Assembly (NCBI GenBank): GCA_964651245.1
Contig: CAZYVI010000002.1
Coordinates: 1 to 64,000, forward strand
DNA: 64,000 bases
Direction of reading: 5' to 3'
From: Avedoeria sp964651245
GTDB lineage: Bacteria; Chloroflexota; Anaerolineae; Epilineales; Epilineaceae
In this document: one piece after another, positions 1-7,757 of the stretch
How the letters are laid out: every line of letters starts with the position of its first letter
Numbering within the stretch: position 1 is the stretch's first letter
Notes under the pieces: generated by a model
What the model saw: only the letters and a program-made list of their open reading frames with translations
Told to the model about the DNA's origin: nothing
Database searches by the model: none
Made by a program: the position numbers and the translations under genes

Positions 1-90
1 CCAGGTCCAAGTTCGACCGCTTTTACCCAGCGAAGTCATAGTGGTCATGTACTAGCAGGCCGAATCTTCGAGCAGGTATACTCGCGCGGT

Positions 91-109
91 GTGCTGCCCC
101 GGGTAGCAC
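91..109 (+). promoter_or_regulatory. Small hairpin in the leader of the first gene
   Basis: GTGCT at 91-95 pairs with AGCAC at 105-109, with further inner G-C pairs, giving about an 8-bp stem and a three-base loop. It lies between a possible -10 hexamer TATACT (77-82) and the start codon at 129. A -35 box is not visible. It may shape the 5' leader, but the function is inferred only. Confidence 0.25.
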
Positions 110-128
110 GGTCTCGACGGAGGAGCGG

Positions 129-1643
129 ATGCATCCGCGAGCGATCGCCGTGACGACGCGCGCATGGCTTGTGGTCGCCGCGGTATTGGGAGTCGGCGCT
201 CCTTCAGTCGCGGCTCAGCGCGCCACAGCGCCTCCGCAATCCTGGGGCGGATTGGTTGAACTGTCGCGCTTGCCGATGAAGCGGGTGCTTGCCGTGACAC
301 TCGACTCTGGTATTGCGTACCTAGCCCGAGGCGATGCAGGCCTAACCATGGTTGACGTTGGTGATCCAACGATGCCGCGCAAGCTCGGCGAGACATCATT
401 CTTGTCCGAAGAGCCTGAAGATTGGCCTACGGCCTGGGCCTTCGATGTCGCAATCGGGCCCGGTACTCCCCGCAGCGCGATCATGGCGGCTACAGCCGGC
501 ATCGACGGCCTCATCGTAGCGGATGTTACGGATCCGGGTCGGATTCATGAGATCGCGTTTCTGGGAGATTGCCGCGTCTACGATCTCGGTTTCGCAACGA
601 TGGACTGCCAAGCCATGCGCGTATCTGATGCCACGGCAAGGGCCATGCAGCCGACTTCGGTCACTGCCGACGAGCGCACTGGGAACGTACCGCCGGGAGG
701 GTATTCCACACCGGCGCCCACGGAACGCCCGAACACCGCCTATGGATTCCTCCCGCTCGAGTTCGTCGCCACAGTCGGGGACCATGTCTTCGTGGCCGCC
801 GGCATCGGCATCGCTGGCTTCGACGTGAGCGACGCTTATACCCCCAGGCTCCTTGTGCCGAAGCTGCTGTGGGAAGGATGGCCACGAGCCGTCGCGGCGG
901 AAGGGGATGCTCTGGTGGTGATCGGCCCCGAACAACGGGAGGAGCAAGATACGCCAGCGAGGACGGGACTGTTCCAGCTGAAGATCGGACCCGACGGCAC
1001 GTTGTCCGAGCGCCAATTCGTCGACCTGGCAGGCAGCTGGCGGCACGACGACGAGCTGGGGGGAGCGGCGATGCGCGAGGGCGTGGTTGCGGTGGCCGCT
1101 GGTGAGCGCGGTGTGGCAGTCATCGACATCAACAAGGCGATGCAGGGTCATGAACCCGTCTGGTATCAAACAACCCAGCCAGCCGTGGCCGTCCGCTGGA
1201 GCGATGATGGCCTCCTATTCGTCGCCGAGTCCCGGACGCCGGTTCACCATCGCCAACCGGGCGAAGCAGAGCCTGGCCGCAACGGCGCTCTTCGAGTGAT
1301 TGATATCAAGCATGCGCCGATCTCAGACGTACGGTCGTGGACGATCGCATATCTGCCAATACCAGATGGCGTGGAAGACATCGAGGTTTCCCGCGGCTTG
1401 GTGTATGTGGCAAACGGTGACAACGGCTTTGCAATTGTCGACGCACGCAACGTACATCCGCACACGGCGCCACGACTTCCGAACACGGGTAGAGCGCTCC
1501 CGACCGGTGATGGTGCAGCGACGACGTTGAGACGGTCGCCTCCACGCTCCGGTCGTCTGGAGTTGGCATTTCTGGCCATCCTGGCGGCTGCCCTTGTGCT
1601 GGCGGTGCCGCTCTTCAAGCAGGACGCGGACGATGGCGCGTAG
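129..1643 (+). CDS. Exported LVIVD-repeat protein with C-terminal membrane anchor
   Basis: This 504-aa protein starts at an ATG preceded by a clear GGAGGAG ribosome site. Residues about 10-29 form a signal peptide ending near SVAAQ. Several LVIVD-type repeats (beta-propeller-like blades ending in V-D-V-x-D-P) are seen, for example near residues 63-90 (GLTMVDVGDPTMP), 222-244 (GIAGFDVSDAYTP) and 426-442 (GFAIVDARN). Residues about 477-496 are a hydrophobic segment followed by an acidic tail, so the propeller is probably displayed outside the cell and held by a C-terminal anchor. LVIVD proteins have no assigned enzymatic role and are usually thought of as surface or binding proteins. A second LVIVD protein, a probable selenoprotein, lies at 34.7 kb. 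The family assignment is firm and the function unknown. Confidence 0.8.
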   Translation: MHPRAIAVTTRAWLVVAAVLGVGAPSVAAQRATAPPQSWGGLVELSRLPMKRVLAVTLDSGIAYLARGDAGLTMVDVGDPTMPRKLGETSFLSEEPEDWPTAWAFDVAIGPGTPRSAIMAATAGIDGLIVADVTDPGRIHEIAFLGDCRVYDLGFATMDCQAMRVSDATARAMQPTSVTADERTGNVPPGGYSTPAPTERPNTAYGFLPLEFVATVGDHVFVAAGIGIAGFDVSDAYTPRLLVPKLLWEGWPRAVAAEGDALVVIGPEQREEQDTPARTGLFQLKIGPDGTLSERQFVDLAGSWRHDDELGGAAMREGVVAVAAGERGVAVIDINKAMQGHEPVWYQTTQPAVAVRWSDDGLLFVAESRTPVHHRQPGEAEPGRNGALRVIDIKHAPISDVRSWTIAYLPIPDGVEDIEVSRGLVYVANGDNGFAIVDARNVHPHTAPRLPNTGRALPTGDGAATTLRRSPPRSGRLELAFLAILAAALVLAVPLFKQDADDGA

Positions 1644-1688
1644 GCCGGGCACGGAGACGGCGCGGCACGCAGCTTTCTGGAGCACCCC

Positions 1689-2228
1689 GTGCCTCTAGCC
1701 CTCACCGACCCGCGCTGGAACGTCCTCCACGGCAGCTACGGCGGCACGGCGGACATCGTCGCGTGGCTTACGGAAGCGTATGCGAAGGGCGGGATGTCCG
1801 AGGAACGCCTGGGCGACCTCATCAACGAGATCCAGCACCAAGGCGACACGTCTACGGCGATGTACGCCGTGGCGCCCCATCTCGTGGTGCTGGCGCGCGG
1901 GGCGAAACCGTCAGATGCGCTGGAGTGGCTCACGCATGCCGGGCTCATCCATGCCGCGGCCGACGGTCCGAATGCAGTCGCCTGCCCAGAGTTCCTGGCG
2001 GCGGACTTCGCGGCGTCCGCCGCGGACGGCGCGCCGTTGCTGGCGCCGCTGCTCGTCACGGCGACGGACGTGGACAAGTGGCGCTTCGAGACATTCAAGT
2101 ACGCCGTCGCCGCGCTCGCCGGGTTCCTGGGCCACCAGAGCTTTGCGCGGTTCCTGGACGGGTTGGATCTCTACGAGGGGCGATTTCACCACGCGCTGCT
2201 GGACGAGCCGTTTCCGCCGGAAGTGTGA
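1689..2228 (+). CDS. Hypothetical protein, 179 aa
   Basis: A GTG start has GGAG about seven bases upstream. The product looks soluble and largely alpha-helical, with no signal peptide or membrane segment. I do not recognise the family. It contains a run resembling small immunity or SMI-like proteins (helical, acidic, with W residues in VAWLTEAYAKGGM and KWRFETFKYAVAALAGFLGH), but that comparison is only impressionistic. Codon use and GC at third positions match the surrounding genes, so it is probably a real gene. It lies 45 bp after the LVIVD gene and is followed by a DUF4304-like gene, which may be a loose unit of small accessory genes. Confidence 0.6.
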   Translation: MPLALTDPRWNVLHGSYGGTADIVAWLTEAYAKGGMSEERLGDLINEIQHQGDTSTAMYAVAPHLVVLARGAKPSDALEWLTHAGLIHAAADGPNAVACPEFLAADFAASAADGAPLLAPLLVTATDVDKWRFETFKYAVAALAGFLGHQSFARFLDGLDLYEGRFHHALLDEPFPPEV

Positions 2229-2345
2229 GGGCTGACCGCAAGCACATGGACCCGTGATCTGGCTGCCCATCCGCCGCGGCGAGCACTGCTTTCGGAGCAC
2301 TCTGGTGTAAGGCCCTTCCCGTTCCCTACAGTGCGAGGACCCGGA

Positions 2346-2987
2346 ATGAACAAGGTCGAGAACTCCGGGACAACGATCGACCGCGTTATCGCCATGGGTC
2401 TGGTGCCCTGGCTTCGAGCGCACGGGTTCGCCCGCAAGGGGCGCAGCTTCACCCGCCCCGCGGGTCACGTGATCGACACAGCGCACGTCCAGGCGTCCCA
2501 GTGGAACACGCCGGACAGAGCCAGCTTCTATGTGAACATCGCCGTCGATTGGCCGGCGATTTACCCTGTCTGGACGGGCCAATCCGCCCCCTCCAATCCG
2601 GCCCTCGCGCCGTGCTTCCTTCGAACACGCGTCCACACGCTCGCCGGCAACCAGGGGTGGGACGTCGATCCGACCGTCGACGAGGCGGCGCTGAGCGAGG
2701 AGCTCGTGGCGGCGCTGGAAGAGCAGAGCGGGTTCTGGGAACAGAACCACGATCTTGCGGGCGTGTTACAACAGCTCGAAGCCAGGGAGCGCCCGTGGCA
2801 GGGCACGCGTGTGTGGGTGGGCACGCCCGAGTGGCTCGTTAAGGCCACCCTCCTCGCGTACTTCGGTCGAGCGGACGAAGCGGAGGCGACGATCGACGCA
2901 GCGGCCGCAGCGCAAAGTCGCCGGACCCACGCCATGGACTTCTCCGTGTTCCGCGCCCGACTGGGTCAGATCGCTAGGCATCCCTGA
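2346..2987 (+). CDS. DUF4304-like protein, 213 aa
   Basis: The N-terminal 110 residues fit the DUF4304 pattern. This is a helix ending in LRAHGFARKGRSFTRP, then a strand with hydrophobic and Q/W residues (VQASQWN) and SFYVNIAVDWP. The C-terminal half is helical and Ala-rich. DUF4304 proteins have no established function and often appear in accessory or toxin-immunity surroundings. An ATG at 2346 with GGA upstream is preferred to an in-frame GTG at 2331. No signal peptide is seen, so the protein is probably cytosolic. Confidence 0.65.
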   Translation: MNKVENSGTTIDRVIAMGLVPWLRAHGFARKGRSFTRPAGHVIDTAHVQASQWNTPDRASFYVNIAVDWPAIYPVWTGQSAPSNPALAPCFLRTRVHTLAGNQGWDVDPTVDEAALSEELVAALEEQSGFWEQNHDLAGVLQQLEARERPWQGTRVWVGTPEWLVKATLLAYFGRADEAEATIDAAAAAQSRRTHAMDFSVFRARLGQIARHP

Positions 2988-3133
2988 CCGCGATCCGGCC
3001 AGGGACCGGGGCCACAAAATGACGAGTAAGGCAAACGTTGGTTTTCGAGACGACAAACGTGAAGTCTACCAAACCTCCCCGTGATGGACTCCCCACCCCC
3101 CGCGGCAGCCGCCACCTAGCTCCCCTTGACCGG

Positions 3134-3201
3134 CCCGTCCACCAACAGCGTACACCCTTCTACGTCCACTTGTCCTCACCCCAGGCGAGTTGGTGGACGG
3201 G
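3134..3201. repeat. 13-bp perfect inverted repeat in the 2988-3317 intergenic region
   Basis: CCCGTCCACCAAC at 3134-3146 is the exact reverse complement of GTTGGTGGACGGG at 3189-3201, with 42 nt between. A partial third copy of the arm (CGTCCACTTG) sits in the loop. The surrounding 330-bp gap holds no gene I can support. It lies upstream of the promoter of the gene at 3318 and could be an operator pair or a structured RNA end. Confidence 0.5.
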
Positions 3202-3217
3202 GAAGCGATCTGCCCCG

Positions 3218-3246
3218 TTGTCCCCGCCACCCGCCGCGCCTAGAAT
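3218..3246 (+). promoter_or_regulatory. Sigma-70-like promoter for the gene at 3318
   Basis: TTGTCC (3218-3223) and TAGAAT (3241-3246) are separated by exactly 17 bp. Transcription would begin near 3253, giving a leader of about 65 nt that carries GGAG before the ATG at 3318. Confidence 0.5.
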
Positions 3247-3317
3247 GGGCCACGCCCCGCGCTGCCCGCCCCGCCGTTCCCTCGCCTCCTCGTCCCCGCT
3301 CCCCCGGAGATCGCGCC

Positions 3318-3803
3318 ATGCGCATGCCCCCCGTGCTGGCGTCGCTGCTCGTGGCGGCCGCCGCGGTCGCCCCGGCGCTTGAGGGGCCGCGCCCGCCGGC
3401 CGCGGCCGCGCCGGTGGCCCAGGAGTCGACGCCGATCGTGGTTCCGCCGCCGCCGACGCCGCGGCCGATCTATGCGCCCTACCTCAACAAGCAGTTCGAC
3501 CCGCTGGCGCCCGAGCCGGTCGGCAACACCGCCGTCGGCTGGCTGGCGGCGCTGCAGCCCGACGGCCGCACCGCCTGCGCGCCCGCCACGCACGTCCTGC
3601 TGCGCTACGCCGAGGGGACGCTGAACAACGCCGTCGAGGCTGTCGTCGTCCCGGCCGTGGAGGGGCTGGCGCTCGACCTGTTCGTCGGCGACCACGTCGA
3701 GCTGCGGGGCGGCATCGACCTCGCGCCGGCCGGCTGCCGGTTCCTGACGTGGCGGATGGTCCTGGCCAGCCGCGCCCGCGCCGTGCCGCCGCCGCCGCCG
3801 TAG
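3318..3803 (+). CDS. Small exported protein, 161 aa
   Basis: The start at 3318 has GGAG about seven bases upstream and gives a signal peptide (MRMPPVLASLLVAAAAVAPA). A Pro-rich linker with PRPIYAPYLNKQF follows, a style common in exported proteins of Chloroflexota. The remaining 100 residues form a small beta-rich domain with two cysteines (near TACAPATH and AGCRFLTWRM) that could form a disulfide. The region VFVGDHVELRG-like (LFVGDHVELRGGID) resembles an OB-fold 'property of the medium' segment, also seen in DUF5666-type domains. The role is unknown. It is convergent with the lipoprotein gene that ends 52 bp downstream. Confidence 0.65.
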   Translation: MRMPPVLASLLVAAAAVAPALEGPRPPAAAAPVAQESTPIVVPPPPTPRPIYAPYLNKQFDPLAPEPVGNTAVGWLAALQPDGRTACAPATHVLLRYAEGTLNNAVEAVVVPAVEGLALDLFVGDHVELRGGIDLAPAGCRFLTWRMVLASRARAVPPPPP

Positions 3804-3855
3804 ACCGGCCGGAGGTGGCGCGACGATCACCGTCGCCGCCGCCCGCGCCGCGCCG

Positions 3856-5124
3856 TTACGGCGTGGGCGTGGCGTACGGCGGCGCCGCCGTCAGCGTCGC
3901 GTCGACGTCGATGCGGCGGCCGGACGGCGCGGACAGCGGGGTCGGCGACGGCCGCGGGCGGCGGGTGCGGGTGGCCGTCGGGGTGGGGTCGGCGATCTCG
4001 ATCGACGGCGCCGGCTTGGCGCGGGTGCTGCCCGGGAAGTGCAGACGGAGCGCCAGCGAGACGTCGTTGTAGAGCGGCGCCGTGGCGCGGATCACGTCGA
4101 CGATCGCCGCGTCGCGGTCGCGCGGCTCGTCCTCGGGATAGAGCGCCGACAGAACACCGGCGAGGTTCGCCAGCGCCGCTTCGTTCCAGCCCAGGTGCGG
4201 CAGGGGCTGGTCGTCGATGAGGACGTAGAGGCCCGCGTTCGTCAGCTGGACCTCGACGTCCTTCACCCCGGCGCGCGTCAACCGCTGCTGCAGGTCGGTG
4301 CGCAGCCGCAGCAACGGCGGCTCCACGCCCACCGGGTCGAGCAGCGTCCGCAGGTCCACCGTGCTGAAGCCCAGCCAGCTCGGCACCCAGCTGCGGTCGG
4401 CGTCGCGGCGCTCGTAGTCGAGGTCGAGGTCGATGGTCTGCTGGGGCGGCAGCGCGCGCTCGGCCTCGGTCAGCTCGACGATGAACGCCTCGGCATCGGG
4501 CGACGGCAGGCGCGCGCCGCGCGACGCGCCCTTGGCCGTCGGGAAGTTGAAGTCGAGCTGGAGCGGCACCGTCCGCAGCAGCGGGATCAGGTCGGCCACC
4601 ATGTCGCGCTGCTCGGTCGACAACAGCGCCTCGCCCTCGTCGTCGACGGCCAGTCGATCGAGGAGGACCCGCAGGTTGTCGAGCGAGCGCGCGTCCCAGC
4701 CGATGAACGGCAGCGGCTGTCCGTTGACCAACACGTACAGCCCGTCGCGGCGCGACGCCACCGTCAGCTGCCGGATCCCGGCGCGGGCGAACCAGCGCGT
4801 GTAGCTCTCGCCGTCGGCGTCGCTGGCGAAGAACCGGACCCGGCCCACCAGCGGGTTGCCCGTCAACCGCTCCCACAGCAGGTCGATCTGGTCGCTGCGG
4901 ATGCCGCCGATGCGCGCGATCCGCCCGTCGCGGTCGACGTCGATCGGGATCGGCGGCAGGTCGAACAGCGACGCGCCGCCGAGGACGGTCGTCAACGGCT
5001 CGAGATCGCGCTGGAGCTGGGCGATCGAGGCGCGGTCGCCAACCCGCTGGCAGCCGGCCAGCGCGGCGCACAACGCCAGCGCCGCACCCACCGCGGCGGG
5101 CCGCCGCGTTCGACGGACGGGCAT
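3856..5124 (-). CDS. Lipoprotein with an internally duplicated domain
   Basis: This 422-aa protein begins with a lipoprotein signal (ALAGC, modified Cys near residue 24). Two homologous halves follow. Each has a helix, a strand with LYVLVNGQPLPFIGWD in the first half or LYVLIDDQPLPHLGWN in the second, and then a helix of the form SLDNL or ALANL. The ~150-residue repeat has a conserved QPLPxxGW core. The C-terminus is Pro/Thr-rich and ends YATPTP. I do not recognise a named function. The duplicated QPLP-GW module is the noteworthy feature. The start at 5124 is chosen because it gives the lipobox and sits 57 nt after a good promoter, while an upstream in-frame ATG at 5244 would give an unlikely N-terminus overlapping fpg. 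Confidence 0.75.
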   Translation of the reverse strand: MPVRRTRRPAAVGAALALCAALAGCQRVGDRASIAQLQRDLEPLTTVLGGASLFDLPPIPIDVDRDGRIARIGGIRSDQIDLLWERLTGNPLVGRVRFFASDADGESYTRWFARAGIRQLTVASRRDGLYVLVNGQPLPFIGWDARSLDNLRVLLDRLAVDDEGEALLSTEQRDMVADLIPLLRTVPLQLDFNFPTAKGASRGARLPSPDAEAFIVELTEAERALPPQQTIDLDLDYERRDADRSWVPSWLGFSTVDLRTLLDPVGVEPPLLRLRTDLQQRLTRAGVKDVEVQLTNAGLYVLIDDQPLPHLGWNEAALANLAGVLSALYPEDEPRDRDAAIVDVIRATAPLYNDVSLALRLHFPGSTRAKPAPSIEIADPTPTATRTRRPRPSPTPLSAPSGRRIDVDATLTAAPPYATPTP

Positions 5125-5187
5125 CACGACCTCCCAACCCACGCCGGCGAGGGGGCGCCGGGCGCATCTCTTAATGCAACGGTAACC

Positions 5188-5216
5188 AGAATAGCGCCGC
5201 CCCGGCGCCGCGTCAA
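5188..5216 (-). promoter_or_regulatory. Promoter of the lipoprotein gene
   Basis: On the minus strand TTGACG (5216-5211) and TATTCT (5193-5188) are separated by 17 bp. The predicted transcript starts near 5181, about 57 nt before the start codon at 5124. It is divergent from, and nearly abuts, the -10 of fpg. Confidence 0.6.
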
Positions 5217-5228
5217 CCCCCTGCGCGC

Positions 5229-5234
5229 TACAAT
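5229..5234 (+). promoter_or_regulatory. -10 element TACAAT, 8 nt before the fpg start
   Basis: A TACAAT hexamer ends 8 nt before the ATG at 5243, so transcription would begin at or next to the start codon (a leaderless mRNA). No convincing -35 box is seen. Confidence 0.5.
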
Positions 5235-5242
5235 CGCCGGCC

Positions 5243-6064
5243 ATGCCCGAGCTGCCCGAGGTCGAGACCTACGCCCGCGACCTGGCGGCGACGCTGCCCG
5301 GCCGGCGGCTGACGGGCGTCCGCCTGGGGTGGCCGCGCCAGGCGCCGCGCAACACCGCCGACGAGCTCGCCCAGCGGCTGCCGGGGCAGGCCGTCGTTGC
5401 GGTCGGCCGGCGCGGCAAGTACCTCTGCTTCGAGCTCGACCGCGACTGGCTGCTGGTCCACCTCAAGATGAGCGGCCGGCTCGAGATCGTCGCGGCGACG
5501 CAGCCGCCGAACCCGCACGCCCACACCGTGTTCGGCCTCGACGGCGGCGACGAGCTGCGCTTCCACGACCCCCGCAAGTTCGGGCGCGTCTATGTCGTCG
5601 CCGATCCGGTCGAGGTGACCGGCCGGCTCGGGCCCGAGCCGCTCGACGACGCCTTCACGGCCGCCGCGTTCGCCGCGCGCCTGGCCGGCCGCCGCGGCCG
5701 CCTCAAGCCGCTCCTCCTCGACCAGGCGTTCGTGGCCGGCATCGGCAACATCTACGCCGACGAGGCGCTGTTCGCCGCCCGCCTCCACCCGCTGCGCCGG
5801 GCCGACACCCTCTCGGACGCCGAGGTCACCCGCCTGCACGCCGCCATCCGCGACGTCCTGGCGCGCGGCGTGGCGCTGCGCGGCACCAGCTTCTCGACCG
5901 GCGGCTACCGCGACCTGACCGGCAACCTCGGCGAGATGCAGGGGACGCTGGCCGTGTTCCGCCGCACCGGCCAGGCCTGCCCGGCCTGCGGCGCGCTGAT
6001 CGAGCGCCGGGTGGTCGGCGGCCGCAGCACCCACCTCTGCCCGGCCTGCCAGCCGCCGCCATGA
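5243..6064 (+). CDS. mutM: Formamidopyrimidine-DNA glycosylase (MutM/Fpg)
   Basis: Base-excision repair enzyme that removes oxidised purines such as 8-oxoguanine and nicks abasic sites. The protein (273 aa, normal length) starts MPELPEVET, giving the catalytic Pro2 and Glu3. The conserved lysine lies in GRRGKYLCFELD. The helix-two-turn-helix region contains KPLLLDQAFVAGIGNIYADE. The C-terminal zinc finger has CPAC and CPAC pairs separated by 16 residues. All key residues are present. The gene is divergent from the lipoprotein gene and has a -10 box only 8 nt before its start, so it is probably transcribed on its own as a leaderless message. Confidence 0.97.
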   Translation: MPELPEVETYARDLAATLPGRRLTGVRLGWPRQAPRNTADELAQRLPGQAVVAVGRRGKYLCFELDRDWLLVHLKMSGRLEIVAATQPPNPHAHTVFGLDGGDELRFHDPRKFGRVYVVADPVEVTGRLGPEPLDDAFTAAAFAARLAGRRGRLKPLLLDQAFVAGIGNIYADEALFAARLHPLRRADTLSDAEVTRLHAAIRDVLARGVALRGTSFSTGGYRDLTGNLGEMQGTLAVFRRTGQACPACGALIERRVVGGRSTHLCPACQPPP

Positions 6065-6099
6065 CGGCAACACCCCATAGGCCTGGCGACGGGACCGGA

Positions 6100-6129
6100 T
6101 TGCGACGGCAGCGGCGCGGCGGCGATAAT
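6100..6129 (+). promoter_or_regulatory. Promoter of the copper-linked trio
   Basis: TTGCGA (6100-6105) and GATAAT (6124-6129) are spaced by 18 bp. The leader contains a strong GGAGGAGG ribosome site before the ATG at 6173. Confidence 0.5.
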
Positions 6130-6172
6130 CGTTCGCTGCGGACGAGAGCCCGATTCGGAGGAGGCAAGAGGC

Positions 6173-6790
6173 ATGACGACGGCAACCCTGGCGGCGCCCG
6201 GCGCATCGCGCTGGTCGGAGATGATGGAGCGGCTGAACGGCCGCTGGCACGAGCGATCGCTGCAGCTCTACCTGTTCATCGTGATCGCCCACTGGGCGGA
6301 GCACCTCATTCAGGCCTTCCAGGTCTTCGTGCTGGGCTGGCCCCGGCCGGAGTCGCGCGGCTTTCTCGGCCAGTTCTTCCCGTGGCTCGTGAAGAGCGAG
6401 ACGCTCCACTACTTCTACGCCATCGTCATGCTCATCGGGCTGTTCCTGTTGCGGCCGGGCTTCCTGGGCCGCTCGCGGACGTGGTGGACGGCGGCGCTCG
6501 TCATCCAGTTCTGGCACCACATCGAGCACCTGCTGCTGCAGCTGCAGATCGTCTTCCACCAGAACCTGTGGGGTTCGGCGGTCCCGACGAGCGTCGTGCA
6601 GTACCTGCTGTTCCAGATGGGCGACAAGCCGCACCAGTTCCGGGTCGAGCTGCACCTGTTCTACAACACGATCGTCTTCATCCCGATGGTCGTGGCGATG
6701 CTCATGCACATGTACCCCTCCAAGGCCGAGCTCGCCGCCCACCCGCCGACGTGCAGCTGCAGCCGGCGCCCGGCGCGCGCCGCCGCCTGA
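6173..6790 (+). CDS. His-rich integral membrane protein of unknown function
   Basis: The 205-aa protein has about four membrane helices. Histidine-rich motifs sit within or next to them: AHWAEHLIQAFQ near residue 43, QFWHHIEHLLLQ near 115, and HLFYN...MLMHMY near 163-185. HxxEH-type spacing occurs twice, which suggests metal binding inside the membrane. A short tail carries a CSC motif. I do not recognise a named family. It is the first gene of a unit with an SCO-type copper chaperone and a cupredoxin-membrane fusion, so a role in copper handling or in an electron-transport complex is a reasonable inference. The start is supported by GGAGGAGG about 8-15 nt upstream. Confidence 0.75.
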   Translation: MTTATLAAPGASRWSEMMERLNGRWHERSLQLYLFIVIAHWAEHLIQAFQVFVLGWPRPESRGFLGQFFPWLVKSETLHYFYAIVMLIGLFLLRPGFLGRSRTWWTAALVIQFWHHIEHLLLQLQIVFHQNLWGSAVPTSVVQYLLFQMGDKPHQFRVELHLFYNTIVFIPMVVAMLMHMYPSKAELAAHPPTCSCSRRPARAAA

Positions 6791-6842
6791 GCCTCGGACG
6801 CATCGATCGTTTCCGCGCGCCCGCCCGGCGGGCCGTGACGTG

Positions 6843-7757
6843 ATGACGACCCCCCCCCTTCGTCCGCCGAGCGGTCACGGCGGCCAGCGGCGCTGGATGG
6901 CGCCCCTGGCCGCCGTCGCGCTGCTGGCTGCCGTCGTCGTCGTCGTCCGCACGGTCATGTCGGCGCCGCCGCTGCCGTCGGCGCCGGCGGGCGCGGCGGC
7001 GGCCGAAGCGGCCGCGTCCGGCGCCGGCAGCGACGACATCGAGCTGCACGGGTTCGTGCTCGCGCCCGCCGCGCCCGCGCCGGCCGTCGCCGCCGTCGAT
7101 GCCCGCGGCCGGCCGTGGCGGCTAGCCGACCAGGCCGGGCGCGTCGTGGCGCTGTTCTTCGGCTACACGCACTGCCCCGACGTCTGCCCGCAGACGCTGG
7201 CGCTGCTGGCGGCGGCCAAGGCGGCCCTCGGCGGCGACGCCGACCGCCTGGTGGTGGCCATGGTCACCGTCGACCCGCAGCGCGACACGCCCGACGTGCT
7301 GGCGCGCTACATGGCCGGCTTCGACGACGACTTCGTCGGCCTCGACGCCGGCCCGTCGCTGCCGGCCACCGCCGATGCGTTCGGCGCCCGCTACGGCCGC
7401 GATCTGCCGCCCGAGCTGGCGACGCGCGCCGCCGCCGTCGCCGCGCACGACGCCGGCGGCGAGGCCGACGGGACCGGCGCGGCCGTCGATGGCCACGACG
7501 CTGCCCGTTACACCGGCGCGGCCGTCGATGACCACGACGACACGGCGGCCGGCGCGTCGAGCGGCCACGCGGCCGGGCTGCCCGGCCGCTTCACCCCCGG
7601 CAGCGACGCCTACACCGTCGCCCACTCGGGCGTCGTCTTCGTCATCGATCCGGCCGGTCGGCTGCGGGCGGCCTACCTGCCGCCGTTCGACCCGGCCGAG
7701 CTGGCCGCCGACGTCGCCCGGCTGGCGGCCGCGGGCGCCCCGACGGCGCGGCGATGA
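6843..7757 (+). CDS. SCO1/SenC-family copper chaperone with a His/Asp-rich insert
   Basis: SCO proteins deliver copper to the CuA site of cytochrome oxidase or act as thiol oxidoreductases. This one has an N-terminal membrane anchor (residues about 20-40), then a thioredoxin fold with the CPDVC motif (Cys111, Cys115) and the conserved copper-ligand histidine in TVAHSGVV (His261). Unusually, about 45 residues rich in His, Asp and Gly are inserted before that histidine, including a local duplication (TGAAVDGHD / TGAAVDDHD). The insert could be an extra metal-binding loop. The start is taken as ATG 6843, with an overlapping GTG at 6840 possible. The stop overlaps the next start (ATGA), which indicates translational coupling. 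No oxidase genes lie in the window. Confidence 0.9.
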   Translation: MTTPPLRPPSGHGGQRRWMAPLAAVALLAAVVVVVRTVMSAPPLPSAPAGAAAAEAAASGAGSDDIELHGFVLAPAAPAPAVAAVDARGRPWRLADQAGRVVALFFGYTHCPDVCPQTLALLAAAKAALGGDADRLVVAMVTVDPQRDTPDVLARYMAGFDDDFVGLDAGPSLPATADAFGARYGRDLPPELATRAAAVAAHDAGGEADGTGAAVDGHDAARYTGAAVDDHDDTAAGASSGHAAGLPGRFTPGSDAYTVAHSGVVFVIDPAGRLRAAYLPPFDPAELAADVARLAAAGAPTARR

